Notes under the pieces: generated by a model
What the model saw: only the letters and a program-made list of their open reading frames with translations
What the model was told of the DNA's origin: nothing
Databases searched by the model: none
Made by a program: the position numbers and the translations under genes
Assembly: GCF_006385805.1 (NCBI RefSeq)
Contig: NZ_VFSG01000002.1
Location: 62,001-126,000, forward strand
DNA from: Streptococcus xiaochunlingii
GTDB taxonomy: Bacteria; Bacillota; Bacilli; Lactobacillales; Streptococcaceae
Direction of reading: 5' to 3'
Length of the DNA stretch: 64,000 nt
In this document: one piece after another, positions 7,242-17,708 of the stretch
How the letters are laid out: every line of letters starts with the position of its first letter
How positions within the stretch are numbered: position 1 is the first letter of the stretch

Positions 7242-10200
7242 ATGGCAGATGGTTCGGTTACTATCAAGGTTGATATGGATAGCTCTGATGCCAAGTCTGG
7301 CGTCAGCAAGCTTAAAGCCTTATTTGGTGGTCTCGAAAGTGCCAGCTCAAAAGCTGGGTCTGTGTTTAAGTCAGTACTCGGTGCCAACTTGATTAGTTCG
7401 GCGCTAACAAGTGGCATCAGCACAATTACTGGCGGTATTCGTGATATGGCCTCTGAACTTAATGGATCGCAAAAAGCCTGGAAAACATTTGAGGGGAACC
7501 TCCAAGCATTTGGACGGTCAACCGATGAAATTAAGGCAGCTAAAGCCGAGATGCAGGATTTTGCTACTAAGACCATCTACTCAGCCTCTGACATGGCTAG
7601 CACCTACTCACAGCTTGATGCTGTTGGTACTAAAAATGTTGGTAGTCTAGTTAAGGCCTTTGGTGGACTTGCTGCATCAGCAGAAAACCCAGCACAGGCT
7701 ATGAAATCACTATCCACTCAAGCGACACAGATGGCAAGTAAGCCTAAAGTGGCTTGGATGGACTTCAAGATTATGATGGAGCAAGCCCCAGCGGGTATGG
7801 CAGCAGTAGCCAAAGAGATGGGGATGTCCACAGCCGAGTTAGTATCAGCTGTGCAAGACGGGAAAATCAAGACTGAAGATTTCTTCGATGCTATGAACCG
7901 AGCAGGTAACTCTGATGCATTCCAGAAAATGGCTACAGAGTTCAAGACGGTTGACCAGGCAATAGATGGAGCAAAAGAAAGTCTAGCCAACAAATTGATG
8001 CCTGTCTTTGAGAAACTGAACTCATTCGGGATCAAAGCAGTAAATGCCTTATCTGACGCCCTTGGCAAAATTAACTTTGACAAGATGGCTGAGGGACTAG
8101 GTAAATTCTTCGATGGCATCAACATCGAAGCTATTATCTCTAACGTCAGCAATACCATCTCTAACGTTGTTTCAAAGATTAAAACCTTTTGGTCTGCATT
8201 TGCTAACACAGGAGCTGTGTCAGCATTCGCTGGAGCAATCAAAAGTATTGCTGGAGCTTTGGGGCATGTTTGGGAGAGCCTAACAGCTTCAAACGTGCTA
8301 ACAACACTAGGCAATGCTCTTGGTACAGTCGTTAAGTGGCTATCTCAGGCTGCAACAATGGCTGCTAACTTCGTAAAATCATTGCCGACTGGAGTCATTC
8401 AAGCAATCGCTGGCGGGCTAGTAGGTCTGATTGCTGGTTTCAAGGCCTTTAACTTCCTGAAATCGTTCAATCCTTTTGGGATGTTCCAGAAAAATGCTAC
8501 TACTGGGATCAGCGGAGTGCAATCTGTTGTTAGAAGCGCAAGCAATGGCATCGTGAATGTCATTCGTAGTCTGGGTCAGAGTGTGGCTGCCGCTGCTAGA
8601 GGTATTGGACAAGGAATAGGTGCCGCATTTAGGGGCATTGGGCAAGGGTTATCTATGGTTAATCCTGCTACTATCCTTGCGCTCTCTGTCGCTATCTTAG
8701 CTGTAGGTGCAGCAATGGCGCTGGCTGGTATGCAAGGCGCTGGAATTGCTAAAATCTTGCAAGGTATCGGTAGCGTGATTGAGTCGGTAGGCCAAGCGTT
8801 CGCTACTATCGCAAGCTCAATCATCGGCGCATTCGCCAAGGCGATCGTTACTATTGCCCCAGCCGTTCAGGCTTTCGTGCCTGTCATTCATGCTATTGGG
8901 GAGGCTATCGGGACTGTTGTGGTAGCAGTCGGCTTAGTAGCACCACAATTAGCAATCTTAGTCAATGCATTTGGTACAGCATTCAGCTCTATTATTCAGG
9001 CTGTAGGCACCGCTGTTCAATCTATAGCGTCTGGTATCGCCCAAATTGTTACGGCGTTTGCTCCAATTGTAGAAACTATCGGAAACACAATAGTCCAAGT
9101 AACTCAGATCATCATGACGAACCTGCCACCAGTGCTGGAAGCTGTAGCCCCTATCATTGAAACATTAGGGAATGTATTTACAACTACTGCTCAGATTATC
9201 GCTAACGCTATTGTACAGATTGTACAGGCTTTAGTCCCAGTAATGCCAGCAGTGGCACAGGTGGCATCGGCTATTGGCTCAGCGGTATCATCTATTGCCG
9301 AGGCGTTCGCCAGTGTAGTTGGCCAGATTGCTCCAATCATTGACAGCCTATCTAATCTATTCACTAGTGTTGGCTCTGCTATCCAGAGTGCTCTCACTCC
9401 TGTAGCTCCAATCATTGAGGCGTTTGGTAACTCCGTCAAGTCTGTATTTGAGGGAGCGGCAGATGTCATTCGTGCATTTGGTGATGCAGTTAAAAGCATT
9501 TTAGACGGTGTTTCTGGTGTTATCAAATCCATCGGCCAAGCAATCAAAGACGCTGGTCAAGGATTTAAACTGTTTGGTGAGGGTGTTAAACTTGCTGGAG
9601 ACAACGGGCTACAAGCTGCTGCTGGTATCGGTGCAGTTGCTGCGGCGGTCCTTGGACTTGGTGCAGCTTCTGCTGGTGGTAACTTAAACGGCTTTCGTGC
9701 CGATTTGGACAAACTGGATACAGTCATGTACAAAATTAGTGGCAGAAACGTTGGCGCAGTATTCTCACAAATGGGGAGCGGTATGCAGATAGCTGCAAAC
9801 ATGGTGTCCAGATTAACAACTGGCCTGCCATTAGTAGCAACTGCAATGCAACAGCTAGGCCCTGCCTCTACAGCATCAGCTACTGGAATCCGTTCATTTG
9901 CTCAAGGATTTTCTTTACTTGGTGCATCGCTCTCTGGAGCTGTACCGATGTTTACACAAATGGCAAGTAGTTTCACACGCTTCAACTCTGGTATCACAAC
10001 AGCAACATCAGCCATGACTATGTTCGGATCAGTGTTAGCTAGTATCCAGGGCGTGCTAAGTTCGGTTGTATCATCTCTAACGTCGTTCTTATCTACTAGT
10101 ACGGCTGTTAATGCATCTGTGCAGTCTATGCAAGCATCATTTATGAGCCTTGGCTCATCGCTGGCAACGTCTGGTACTATGTTCGGACAGTTAGGGGCAG

Positions 10201-11051
10201 TGATGACGGCAGCAATGTCTCAAGTGGCATCTGCCGCTATGTCTGGCATGTCAAGAGTAGAGTCTGTAATCCGTTCTAGCATGATGCAAGCAGTAGCATC
10301 GGTTACTAGTAGCATGATGCAGATTGTTATGGTTATAAGAATGTCAGCGGTCCAAATGACTCAAGCAGGTCAACAAGCAGGGCGTGGCGTTGCTAATGGC
10401 GTAACTAACGGCATCCGTGCTGGCATTGGATCAGCAACAGCTGCAATGTCAGCAATGGTCAACGCAATCCGTTCTACAGCGGCAGCGGGCGCTGGCATGA
10501 TGGTAGGAATTGGTGCCATGATTGGCCAAGGCTTGGCTCAGGGTATGTATTCAGCTCTCGGAGCTGTTACAGCGGCAGCCAACGCTCTTGTAGCACAGGC
10601 TGAGCGTGCAGCTCAAGCTAAAGCCAAAATCCACAGTCCATCACGGCTATTCAGGGACAATGTCGGGCGCTATATCGCTCAAGGTATCGCTGTAGGTATC
10701 GAGCAAAACACGTCTGATGTGACCGATAGCCTAGCTTACGTGCAAAGAGAGATGTCAGCGTTTAAATTTGGCGTTGAGGATCTCTTAGGTCTTGGCAATA
10801 GTACCCTATCAAGCCAATTCAAGCTTAAATCACGCACAGAACGTGCTGAGACAAGCCAGATTGAAGTGATTAGAGAGCAATCGGACAAAGCTCTCACTAG
10901 AGCGCTAGAAGTGGCTGAGGAGGCTGTTAAGCGTCCAGTCAACTTGATGCTTGATGATGGTACTCTGGTTGCTAAAATCGGGGCTCCTATGACTAACTTC
11001 CAAAATGACAAGTTAATGCTGGATAACATGATGAGAGGGATAATTCGATGA
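7242..11051 (+). CDS. Tail tape measure protein
   Basis: 1269 aa, the longest gene of the prophage. The N-terminal third has the usual tape-measure region (QKAWKTFEGNLQAFG...FATKTIYSASDMAST, mutant-tolerant helical repeats). The middle (about 380-740) is highly hydrophobic and Gly/Ala/Ile-rich with many IAPI/VQAIA-type repeats. The C-terminus contains KIHSPSRLFRDNVGRYIAQGI, a conserved motif of streptococcal tape measures. It sets tail length and helps DNA passage through the membrane. Strong ribosome site AAAGGAGG; it overlaps the Dit gene by 4 bases. Confidence 0.93.
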   Translation: MADGSVTIKVDMDSSDAKSGVSKLKALFGGLESASSKAGSVFKSVLGANLISSALTSGISTITGGIRDMASELNGSQKAWKTFEGNLQAFGRSTDEIKAAKAEMQDFATKTIYSASDMASTYSQLDAVGTKNVGSLVKAFGGLAASAENPAQAMKSLSTQATQMASKPKVAWMDFKIMMEQAPAGMAAVAKEMGMSTAELVSAVQDGKIKTEDFFDAMNRAGNSDAFQKMATEFKTVDQAIDGAKESLANKLMPVFEKLNSFGIKAVNALSDALGKINFDKMAEGLGKFFDGINIEAIISNVSNTISNVVSKIKTFWSAFANTGAVSAFAGAIKSIAGALGHVWESLTASNVLTTLGNALGTVVKWLSQAATMAANFVKSLPTGVIQAIAGGLVGLIAGFKAFNFLKSFNPFGMFQKNATTGISGVQSVVRSASNGIVNVIRSLGQSVAAAARGIGQGIGAAFRGIGQGLSMVNPATILALSVAILAVGAAMALAGMQGAGIAKILQGIGSVIESVGQAFATIASSIIGAFAKAIVTIAPAVQAFVPVIHAIGEAIGTVVVAVGLVAPQLAILVNAFGTAFSSIIQAVGTAVQSIASGIAQIVTAFAPIVETIGNTIVQVTQIIMTNLPPVLEAVAPIIETLGNVFTTTAQIIANAIVQIVQALVPVMPAVAQVASAIGSAVSSIAEAFASVVGQIAPIIDSLSNLFTSVGSAIQSALTPVAPIIEAFGNSVKSVFEGAADVIRAFGDAVKSILDGVSGVIKSIGQAIKDAGQGFKLFGEGVKLAGDNGLQAAAGIGAVAAAVLGLGAASAGGNLNGFRADLDKLDTVMYKISGRNVGAVFSQMGSGMQIAANMVSRLTTGLPLVATAMQQLGPASTASATGIRSFAQGFSLLGASLSGAVPMFTQMASSFTRFNSGITTATSAMTMFGSVLASIQGVLSSVVSSLTSFLSTSTAVNASVQSMQASFMSLGSSLATSGTMFGQLGAVMTAAMSQVASAAMSGMSRVESVIRSSMMQAVASVTSSMMQIVMVIRMSAVQMTQAGQQAGRGVANGVTNGIRAGIGSATAAMSAMVNAIRSTAAAGAGMMVGIGAMIGQGLAQGMYSALGAVTAAANALVAQAERAAQAKAKIHSPSRLFRDNVGRYIAQGIAVGIEQNTSDVTDSLAYVQREMSAFKFGVEDLLGLGNSTLSSQFKLKSRTERAETSQIEVIREQSDKALTRALEVAEEAVKRPVNLMLDDGTLVAKIGAPMTNFQNDKLMLDNMMRGIIR

Positions 11052-12547
11052 ACAATGACACTATAATTTTCAATGGATTTGACCTCTCAAAGGTCATCCG
11101 CATAATTGAAATCATCCGACCTGTGGGGAATGAAAGGTCAATCACTACCAATAATGCCCCACGGTTGGGAGTTAATCTGCAAGAAGTGAGAACTGGGCCC
11201 AAAATCATCAAGGTTAAGTTTGCCATGCAGTTTTCTGATGGTGTGAGCCTTGAGCAAGCCAAGCACACGCTGGCTGGTGTCTTCAAGACCAATGAGGCAG
11301 TTAAAATAACCATCAGTGACGAGCCAGACAAGTACTATATGGGCTTGATCTCTGGCTCTGTCAATATGGACAACGTAACCCGTTGGTTCCAAAAAGGGGA
11401 GTTGGAAATCCTTATCCCTGATGGTGTAGCTCATAGCTCAACCTATCGACGATTTGAAAATGGGACGGCATCAGGTGACAAGATCACATTCGACCTTATC
11501 AACAATGGCAATGATGATGCAGTCCCTGTAATCACTGTTAAAAACAACTCAGAGAACGGATACATCGGTCTTGTTAATGTAAATGGGGCCTTAGAGGTCG
11601 GAGACCGTGAGGAAGCCGATACAGAGCAGTACAGACGTTCTGAGGTGCTATTTGACTATCGAGATAGCAAAATCACAACAGGTCTATCGCAGGCCCAAAA
11701 GAATGTAGCTGTTTTGAATGATACAAGTCAAAATTTAAAAGGTACCGTCGGGATTGATAATGCTTGGGGACGTCCACATTTAGCCTTGACTAGTCGAGGT
11801 AGTGGACCTCAACCAAACAATGCAGGCTCTTTGAGCTGGACAATCCCAGCAGATAGCTCAGGAGCTACTGGCTCTCTTAATGACTATATCTGGTGGAGGC
11901 AGGTTTTTTGGCTTGGCGCTGCCAACGAGTTTGGTTTTATCAAACTGACTGTCTCTGACGACCAGGGACAGTTTTTGTATGGAGTTGAGACGTTCAAACG
12001 GTATAACGGCTTAGGTTGTGAGTATAACTTCATGGCTAGCAACGGTAGAGGTGGCTACAACATGGTTAAGCAGTGGAGTTTTACAGGGACGCATTGGGAT
12101 TATCACAACCCATTCAATGAGCCCAGGGGATGGTCTGATATCAAACGCAATGATGATCAGGTCACTGTTTTTTGGTGGGGTGGATATAACACGTTTACGA
12201 TCCCCGAAATTAAAGGTAGAAAGTCAGCTAAAATCCATGTGGCTTTTGGAGCACTTGGTAATAAACCTCTAGTAACTCACATGTACCTTGATAGCATTTA
12301 CTATCAAAAGGATTTTGTTAGTGCAACCAGAGATGTCCCAAACCGCTACCCGATGGGATCAAATGTGATTTTAGATTGTGAGAATGACACGGTTATCGTT
12401 GATGGGATTGAGCGAGTGATGGACATTGTCCACGGCTCAAATTTCATCACTATCCCTCCTGGCAACAGTAAACTAGAGGTTTATTGTTCGAGCTGGGCAA
12501 GGGTCAAGCCGTCGGTGAAAGTAGAATTTAGAGAAAGGTATCTATAG
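11048..12547 (+). CDS. Distal tail protein (Dit) with long C-terminal extension
   Basis: 499 aa. The first about 250 residues (NGFDLSKVIRI..., GLISGSVNMDNVTRWFQKGELEILIPDG) fit the Dit/phage tail component N-terminal domain that forms the hub at the tail tip. The remainder contains a beta-sandwich-like insertion (about 230-440; repeated aromatic and Gly motifs) of the type that binds host surface sugar in evolved Dits. Usual classical Dits are about 250 aa, so this is an extended form. Confidence 0.83.
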   Translation: MNNDTIIFNGFDLSKVIRIIEIIRPVGNERSITTNNAPRLGVNLQEVRTGPKIIKVKFAMQFSDGVSLEQAKHTLAGVFKTNEAVKITISDEPDKYYMGLISGSVNMDNVTRWFQKGELEILIPDGVAHSSTYRRFENGTASGDKITFDLINNGNDDAVPVITVKNNSENGYIGLVNVNGALEVGDREEADTEQYRRSEVLFDYRDSKITTGLSQAQKNVAVLNDTSQNLKGTVGIDNAWGRPHLALTSRGSGPQPNNAGSLSWTIPADSSGATGSLNDYIWWRQVFWLGAANEFGFIKLTVSDDQGQFLYGVETFKRYNGLGCEYNFMASNGRGGYNMVKQWSFTGTHWDYHNPFNEPRGWSDIKRNDDQVTVFWWGGYNTFTIPEIKGRKSAKIHVAFGALGNKPLVTHMYLDSIYYQKDFVSATRDVPNRYPMGSNVILDCENDTVIVDGIERVMDIVHGSNFITIPPGNSKLEVYCSSWARVKPSVKVEFRERYL

Positions 12548-12549
12548 CT

Positions 12550-14649
12550 ATGTTATTAACAATACATGACTCAGGATTGAGGAAAGTAGCCTTTATTGAC
12601 AACTCAAAACAAGGCACTCTGAACTTTTTCAACGATACCTGGACAAGATATCTGGACACTGGGTCTAGTACTTTTGATTTTACCGTCTTTAAAAAGGCTA
12701 TCACCTCGGACACTGGCCAGAAAAAAGCCTATAACTACCTCAACGAAAAGGCCTTTGTATCGTTTAGATACAAAGGTAAGGATTACTTGCATACGATCCG
12801 CAAGGTCGAAGAGAATGAGCAAGTTATCAAGTGTTACGGTATCAATCTAAACCTTGAACTTATCAATGAGTATGCAAACCCTTATAAGTCTCCTAAATCC
12901 ATGACTTTTGAAGAATACTGCAACGCCATGGATTTGCTCAACTTTACTTTTCTTAAAATAGGAGTAAATGAGGTATCCACTAAGAAAATCTCTGCTGAGT
13001 GGGAAGGCACAGACACAAAACTCAACCGACTACTTAGCTTAGCTAATAAATTTGGGGCAGAGATTGAATTTGATATCAAATTCAATGCAGATAGCTCCAT
13101 TAAGTCATTCATCGTCAATGTCTACCATGAGAACGATGATACACATCAAGGAGTAGGGCGACTTAGCCCTACTATCTTGAAATATGGCAAAAACCTCAAA
13201 ACAATCAAACGAACTGTAGATAAAACCAACATCTACAACCTTGTTGTACCGACAGGGCGAGATGACCAAGGCAATGTTATCAACATCTCTGGCCTTGGTT
13301 CCTGGTCTGTCAATAATGCAAAGGGTGAACGTGAGTTTTACCAGTCGGGAGCGGCGCTATACGCTCCTCTATCTATGCAGATGTTCCCGTCAACGTTTAC
13401 CCACTCAACAGGTGGACTTGACCAGTGGATCAGAAAGGATATGACGGTAGAAAGCTCAAATCCTGAGGTTATTCGTTCTGCTGCCTATAGGGAACTAAAA
13501 AAGAATTGCTACCCAGCTGTTACTTACGAAGCCGAGGGCTTTGCAGATCTCGATATAGGCGACACAGTACACGTATATGATGATGGTTTTAGCCCTACTC
13601 TGTTGCTTAAAATGCGAGTGTCAGAGCAGACTATCAGCTTTACTAGCCCACAGAATAACAAGACTACTTTCTCAAATGCTAAAGCTCTTGAAAATCGGCT
13701 ATCTCAAGGTATCCAACAACAGCTAGATAGGCTTATTGAGGAGGCTCGACCATATACCATCAAGTTTGCTACAGACAACGGTACAGTCTTTAAAAATGGG
13801 CAAGGCCAGTCTATTGTGACCCCTACCTTGTTAAAAGGCAACAAAGTCGTAGATTGTGGCTGGAGATGGACCGTAGATAGTGAAATCAAGTCCACTAGTG
13901 CTAGATATACTGTCAAAGCCTCTGAAATCAATCAGAAGATTGTCCTAAATGTATCGGCTTGGATTGATAACAAAGAGGTGGCATCTGACCAGTTAACGCT
14001 TATCAACGCACTTGATGGCTCAATAGGTGCACCAGGGCCTAAAGGGGACCCTGGACCTAAAGGAGACCCTGGGCCCAAAGGGGATAAAGGGGACAAAGGC
14101 GCTATCGATGAAACTCAGCTACAAGAAATCAAGACACGTATTGAGTCAAAAGCAGACCATGCATTGACTCAGGATCAGCTTAATGCTCTGAGCGAAAAAA
14201 CTGGGATCATCCAAGCAGAATTAGAGGCCAAGGCAAGCGCTGACACACTTGACAACTGGGTTAAAGCCTATCAGGACTTTGTCAAATCAAATGAGACGGC
14301 ACGGGCTCAGGCAGAAAAAGACCTTATCTCAGCTAGTCAGCGTGTTTCTACGATAGCTAAAGACCTTGGAGAGCTGTCTGATCGTTGGAATTTCCTTGAT
14401 ACCTACATGAGTTCATCAAATGAGGGCCTTGTTATTGGTAAGAATGACGGAAGCTCTAGCCTGATGTTTAACCCAAACGGGCGCATCTCGATGTTTTCGG
14501 CTGGTGTTGAGGTCATGTATATTTCTCAAGGGGTCATTCACATTGAAAATGGTATTTTCTCAAAAACTGTACAAATCGGACGGTTCAGAGAGGAGCAATA
14601 CCACATCAATCCAGATATGAATGTAATTAGATATGTAGGAGGCAACTAA
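12550..14649 (+). CDS. Tail-associated protein (Tal/prophage endopeptidase-tail family) with collagen-like segment
   Basis: 699 aa, 2 bases after dit. Residues 1-400 match the phage minor structural protein N-terminal (Prophage_tail) fold that plugs the hub. About 410-490 is an Ig-like segment (TIKFATDNGTVFKNGQGQS...), followed by a Gly-X-Y run at about 492-517 (GPKGDPGPKGDP...). A coiled coil and a C-terminal receptor-like domain come last. The collagen triplets probably form a trimeric stalk. Confidence 0.84.
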   Translation: MLLTIHDSGLRKVAFIDNSKQGTLNFFNDTWTRYLDTGSSTFDFTVFKKAITSDTGQKKAYNYLNEKAFVSFRYKGKDYLHTIRKVEENEQVIKCYGINLNLELINEYANPYKSPKSMTFEEYCNAMDLLNFTFLKIGVNEVSTKKISAEWEGTDTKLNRLLSLANKFGAEIEFDIKFNADSSIKSFIVNVYHENDDTHQGVGRLSPTILKYGKNLKTIKRTVDKTNIYNLVVPTGRDDQGNVINISGLGSWSVNNAKGEREFYQSGAALYAPLSMQMFPSTFTHSTGGLDQWIRKDMTVESSNPEVIRSAAYRELKKNCYPAVTYEAEGFADLDIGDTVHVYDDGFSPTLLLKMRVSEQTISFTSPQNNKTTFSNAKALENRLSQGIQQQLDRLIEEARPYTIKFATDNGTVFKNGQGQSIVTPTLLKGNKVVDCGWRWTVDSEIKSTSARYTVKASEINQKIVLNVSAWIDNKEVASDQLTLINALDGSIGAPGPKGDPGPKGDPGPKGDKGDKGAIDETQLQEIKTRIESKADHALTQDQLNALSEKTGIIQAELEAKASADTLDNWVKAYQDFVKSNETARAQAEKDLISASQRVSTIAKDLGELSDRWNFLDTYMSSSNEGLVIGKNDGSSSLMFNPNGRISMFSAGVEVMYISQGVIHIENGIFSKTVQIGRFREEQYHINPDMNVIRYVGGN

Positions 14650-16655
14650 TGGCAGAATTTTGGTCTAATGATGATAGAGGATACCGCATCCGTTTATGGG
14701 TTGACCAAGTATCTCAAAATACACAGGACAACAGCAGTCAGGTCAGGGTCAGATTGGCTTTGTTAAATACTACTACAGCCTTCGCTCAATACAGTTGCTC
14801 TGCATGGGTAGACTTGGACGGACGACGCTTGAATTGGACGGGCAGCCCTAACATGACTAGTTACAACTCAACTATCTGGCTGATAGATCAGACTATCACA
14901 GTAGGACACAATGCAGATGGTTCTAAGTCATTTGGGCTGTCTGCTAGTTTTAGTGGTAGCGGTGGGTGGTCTCCAGGAACGTTGTCCATCGGGGGTAACT
15001 CATTTACCCTAACGACTATCCCAAGATCAAGCTCTGTTAGTGTTGGTGCTGGTATTATTGGCAGCCCGATTACTATCAATATCAGCCGTCAAAACCCTAG
15101 ATTTAAGCATACTATCCGCTATCACTGGGGCAACAAGCAAGGAACGATAGCAAGTGACGTAGATACAAGTGCCACATGGGTAATTCCTCTTGATTTTGCT
15201 AATGACATCCCAGACTCAACAACAGGCGCAGGGACAATCTACGTCGATACTTACTCAGGAGGGACTAGGACAGGGACGCAGTCAGTTACGCTTACAGCAA
15301 GTGTACCAGCTAGCATCAAACCAACTTTTTCAGGTTTTTCTTTGTCAGACTCTAATACAGCTGCTCAAAATGTGGTACCAAACACCAATACATTTATTCA
15401 GGTCATTTCTAATATCAAGGTAGCTTTCAGTGGGGCAAGCGGATCGTACGGATCAACCATCACTGGTTATCGTGCTGAAATCGTTGGCAAAAACCAAGCC
15501 ACCAACATCAATGGCGGAACACTAGGCATCATGAACTACAGCGGGTCTATCACTGTAAGAGCTAGAGTAGTCGATAGCCGTGGCCGTTGGTCAGAGACAA
15601 AAGATATCCAAGTTAAAGTACTTGAATATTTTGCCCCTGCTTTGAGTTTTAGCATCGCACGAACAGGATCAACATCTAGCACGTTAACCGTGACTAGGAA
15701 TGCTAAGGTAGCCCCTCTGTCAGTAAATGGTGTACAAAAAAATACCATGGCACTCACGTTTAAAGTTGCCAGACTTGGTGCCGAGGCATACACTCCAGAC
15801 AATGGGCCAGCTAGTGGCACATGGTCAAGTATAAGCACGCTAGTCAACTCTCAAGCCAATCTTGCTGGTAATTATCTGGCTAATCAGTCATGGGTAGTCA
15901 TTGGTGCACTTGAAGACAAATTTACACGCACTGAGTTTGCTGTGAACGTAGCCACAGAGAGCGTAGTCTTCTCTTATGACCGCTCAGGGGTCGGAGTCAA
16001 TAAAATCCGAGAGCGTGGAGCTTTGGACGTTCGAGGCGATATTTATGCAAATGATAAGCCTATACAACAATATCAACTTACTCAAAATAATGGTATGTTG
16101 AATAGAGGAGGTTGGAACCAACCATGGAATGTTCAAGCTACTACTATAGATTGGCGTGATAATCGTCATGCAGATCACCCAATAGGTAAGAATGGTCAAT
16201 GGGGACTATTTCAAAATTACTGGCTCGATACTTGGAAAGGTGCTCAGTTCTTTACTGATTTTGGTCAAGGGCGCCACTTCCTGAGGTATTACAATAACGC
16301 TCGTGAATGGAAGCCTTCACCATGGAAGGAATTTGTATTTACAGATAACCCGGGCCTTGTTAAAACAACAGATTGGACGCCTGCTGGATTTAAAGATTCA
16401 TTCTATAAGCGTGTTGGAGACGTCTTATCTGTTCGATTTAATTTTGTAGGTAATGGTGGTAATATTCCATTTGCCAATATACCACTAGATATCTTTAAAG
16501 CGCCCCAATCCTACATGTTTGTAGTCGCAGGTTGGGGTATCAATGGTGGTGATGGTAATATACACGTCCAGGTTAATAAGGACACGGGAACATTTCACGC
16601 ACTAGCTACTCATAATGGTGTAACTTATCTCGGACAACTAACTGTCATGATTTAA
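14649..16655 (+). CDS. DUF859-family phage structural protein (receptor-binding candidate)
   Basis: 668 aa, start overlapping the previous stop by one base (TAATGG). The N-terminal WSNDDRGYRIRLWVDQVSQN and the following beta-rich repeats match the DUF859 proteins common in pneumococcal and mitis-group phages. The last 200 residues (from about NNGMLNRGGWN) are a separate aromatic-rich domain with AT-richer coding. That pattern suggests exchangeable host-binding tips. Confidence 0.84.
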   Translation: MAEFWSNDDRGYRIRLWVDQVSQNTQDNSSQVRVRLALLNTTTAFAQYSCSAWVDLDGRRLNWTGSPNMTSYNSTIWLIDQTITVGHNADGSKSFGLSASFSGSGGWSPGTLSIGGNSFTLTTIPRSSSVSVGAGIIGSPITINISRQNPRFKHTIRYHWGNKQGTIASDVDTSATWVIPLDFANDIPDSTTGAGTIYVDTYSGGTRTGTQSVTLTASVPASIKPTFSGFSLSDSNTAAQNVVPNTNTFIQVISNIKVAFSGASGSYGSTITGYRAEIVGKNQATNINGGTLGIMNYSGSITVRARVVDSRGRWSETKDIQVKVLEYFAPALSFSIARTGSTSSTLTVTRNAKVAPLSVNGVQKNTMALTFKVARLGAEAYTPDNGPASGTWSSISTLVNSQANLAGNYLANQSWVVIGALEDKFTRTEFAVNVATESVVFSYDRSGVGVNKIRERGALDVRGDIYANDKPIQQYQLTQNNGMLNRGGWNQPWNVQATTIDWRDNRHADHPIGKNGQWGLFQNYWLDTWKGAQFFTDFGQGRHFLRYYNNAREWKPSPWKEFVFTDNPGLVKTTDWTPAGFKDSFYKRVGDVLSVRFNFVGNGGNIPFANIPLDIFKAPQSYMFVVAGWGINGGDGNIHVQVNKDTGTFHALATHNGVTYLGQLTVMI

Positions 16656-16713
16656 TTCACCGAACTAACTAAAGGTACCCGCTATAATAATTATTTTAGG
16701 AAAGGAGATTTAA

Positions 16714-17256
16714 GTGTCTAAATTAGAATTTAAATCGAAATCTTTGGACTACGACTCGACTAATAGTAAGAAAACTCATATTATTCTTGTTGATGATGTC
16801 GGGTCTATAGTCCATGTATATTTGGACGAGTCTGTAATAGACTTACCTAATGCTGAGTTGTATCAGCAAGCAATGCAAAAGCACTATGATATCAATTTCC
16901 CTCGTAAAGCTGAAAATGAGAAGATTGATAAGGTGCAAGAGCAGATCGCAGGTATCGACAGTGCTATGGATATCATTGTCGCATTTGCAGTCACAACAAA
17001 AGATGGTATGATCGCTTCTACGTATAAGAAAATTGCTTCAGTAGCAAAACCGCTTACTGCAGGGAAACGATACAGTAACGGTGATGTTGTAGCAATGCCT
17101 TATCCATTCGATACGAATCCGAAATGGCCTAAAGATACTTTGACCTTATTCACATTTGTAATGCAAGAGTCTGAAGGATATTCTTATAAATCCCAAAAGG
17201 TAGAGGATATGCTACGTCAAGGTACTCTTACTATGGTTATGCCACGGATTGACTAA
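16714..17256 (+). CDS. DUF1366-family phage protein
   Basis: 180 aa from GTG 16714, preceded by AAAGGAG. Placed between the receptor-binding gene and the lysis cassette, as DUF1366 proteins are in many streptococcal phages. Function unknown. Just upstream (16683-16688) is a TATAAT, so a local promoter is possible. Confidence 0.72.
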   Translation: MSKLEFKSKSLDYDSTNSKKTHIILVDDVGSIVHVYLDESVIDLPNAELYQQAMQKHYDINFPRKAENEKIDKVQEQIAGIDSAMDIIVAFAVTTKDGMIASTYKKIASVAKPLTAGKRYSNGDVVAMPYPFDTNPKWPKDTLTLFTFVMQESEGYSYKSQKVEDMLRQGTLTMVMPRID

Positions 17257-17267
17257 AAGGAGGGACT

Positions 17268-17705
17268 ATGACATGGCTTGATGTATTTGAGAGGATTATA
17301 CATGAAATATCTCAACTAGGTCCTACAATCGGTCTTATCGTATCTAGCTGGTTTGGATTGCTCGCAGGCAGGTCTGGCAATCTCAACAAACAACAGTTTA
17401 ATGAGCTCAAGGATGAACTTGGAGCAATCCAGCACTCAGTCAATGATATCCGAGAGGTAGGAGAAGACAATAACAAAAAGATTAGTGAGGTTAATGACAA
17501 GCTAATCGTCCATGATGAGGCTCATTTGGTAACAATGTATCTACGGTTAGAGCGTGATATGACTGTTGCAATCAACCGAGGGTACACTACTGTACATGAG
17601 TCTGATATCGTGCATAGAATGCACGAGAACTACAAGAAACTTGGTGGAAACGGGCGCATAGATAGCCTTTTCACCAAATATAATTATTTAGAAGTGAGGA
17701 ACTAA
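17268..17705 (+). CDS. Phage membrane-associated protein upstream of the holin
   Basis: 145 aa with a single N-terminal hydrophobic helix (LGPTIGLIVSSWFGLLAG, about residues 18-35), then a charged coiled-coil domain. Ribosome site AAAGGAGG. Genes of this size and layout precede the holin in streptococcal phages and may be an accessory lysis or holin-like protein; I cannot name its function. Confidence 0.65.
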   Translation: MTWLDVFERIIHEISQLGPTIGLIVSSWFGLLAGRSGNLNKQQFNELKDELGAIQHSVNDIREVGEDNNKKISEVNDKLIVHDEAHLVTMYLRLERDMTVAINRGYTTVHESDIVHRMHENYKKLGGNGRIDSLFTKYNYLEVRN

Positions 17706-17708
17706 AAC

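Noticed and set aside
8600..10600. Repeated Gly/Ala-rich segments, looked at as possible DNA repeats or CRISPR-like spacing
   Set aside because: They are codon-level repeats of the tape measure protein with no constant unit or spacing. No CRISPR array is present in the window.
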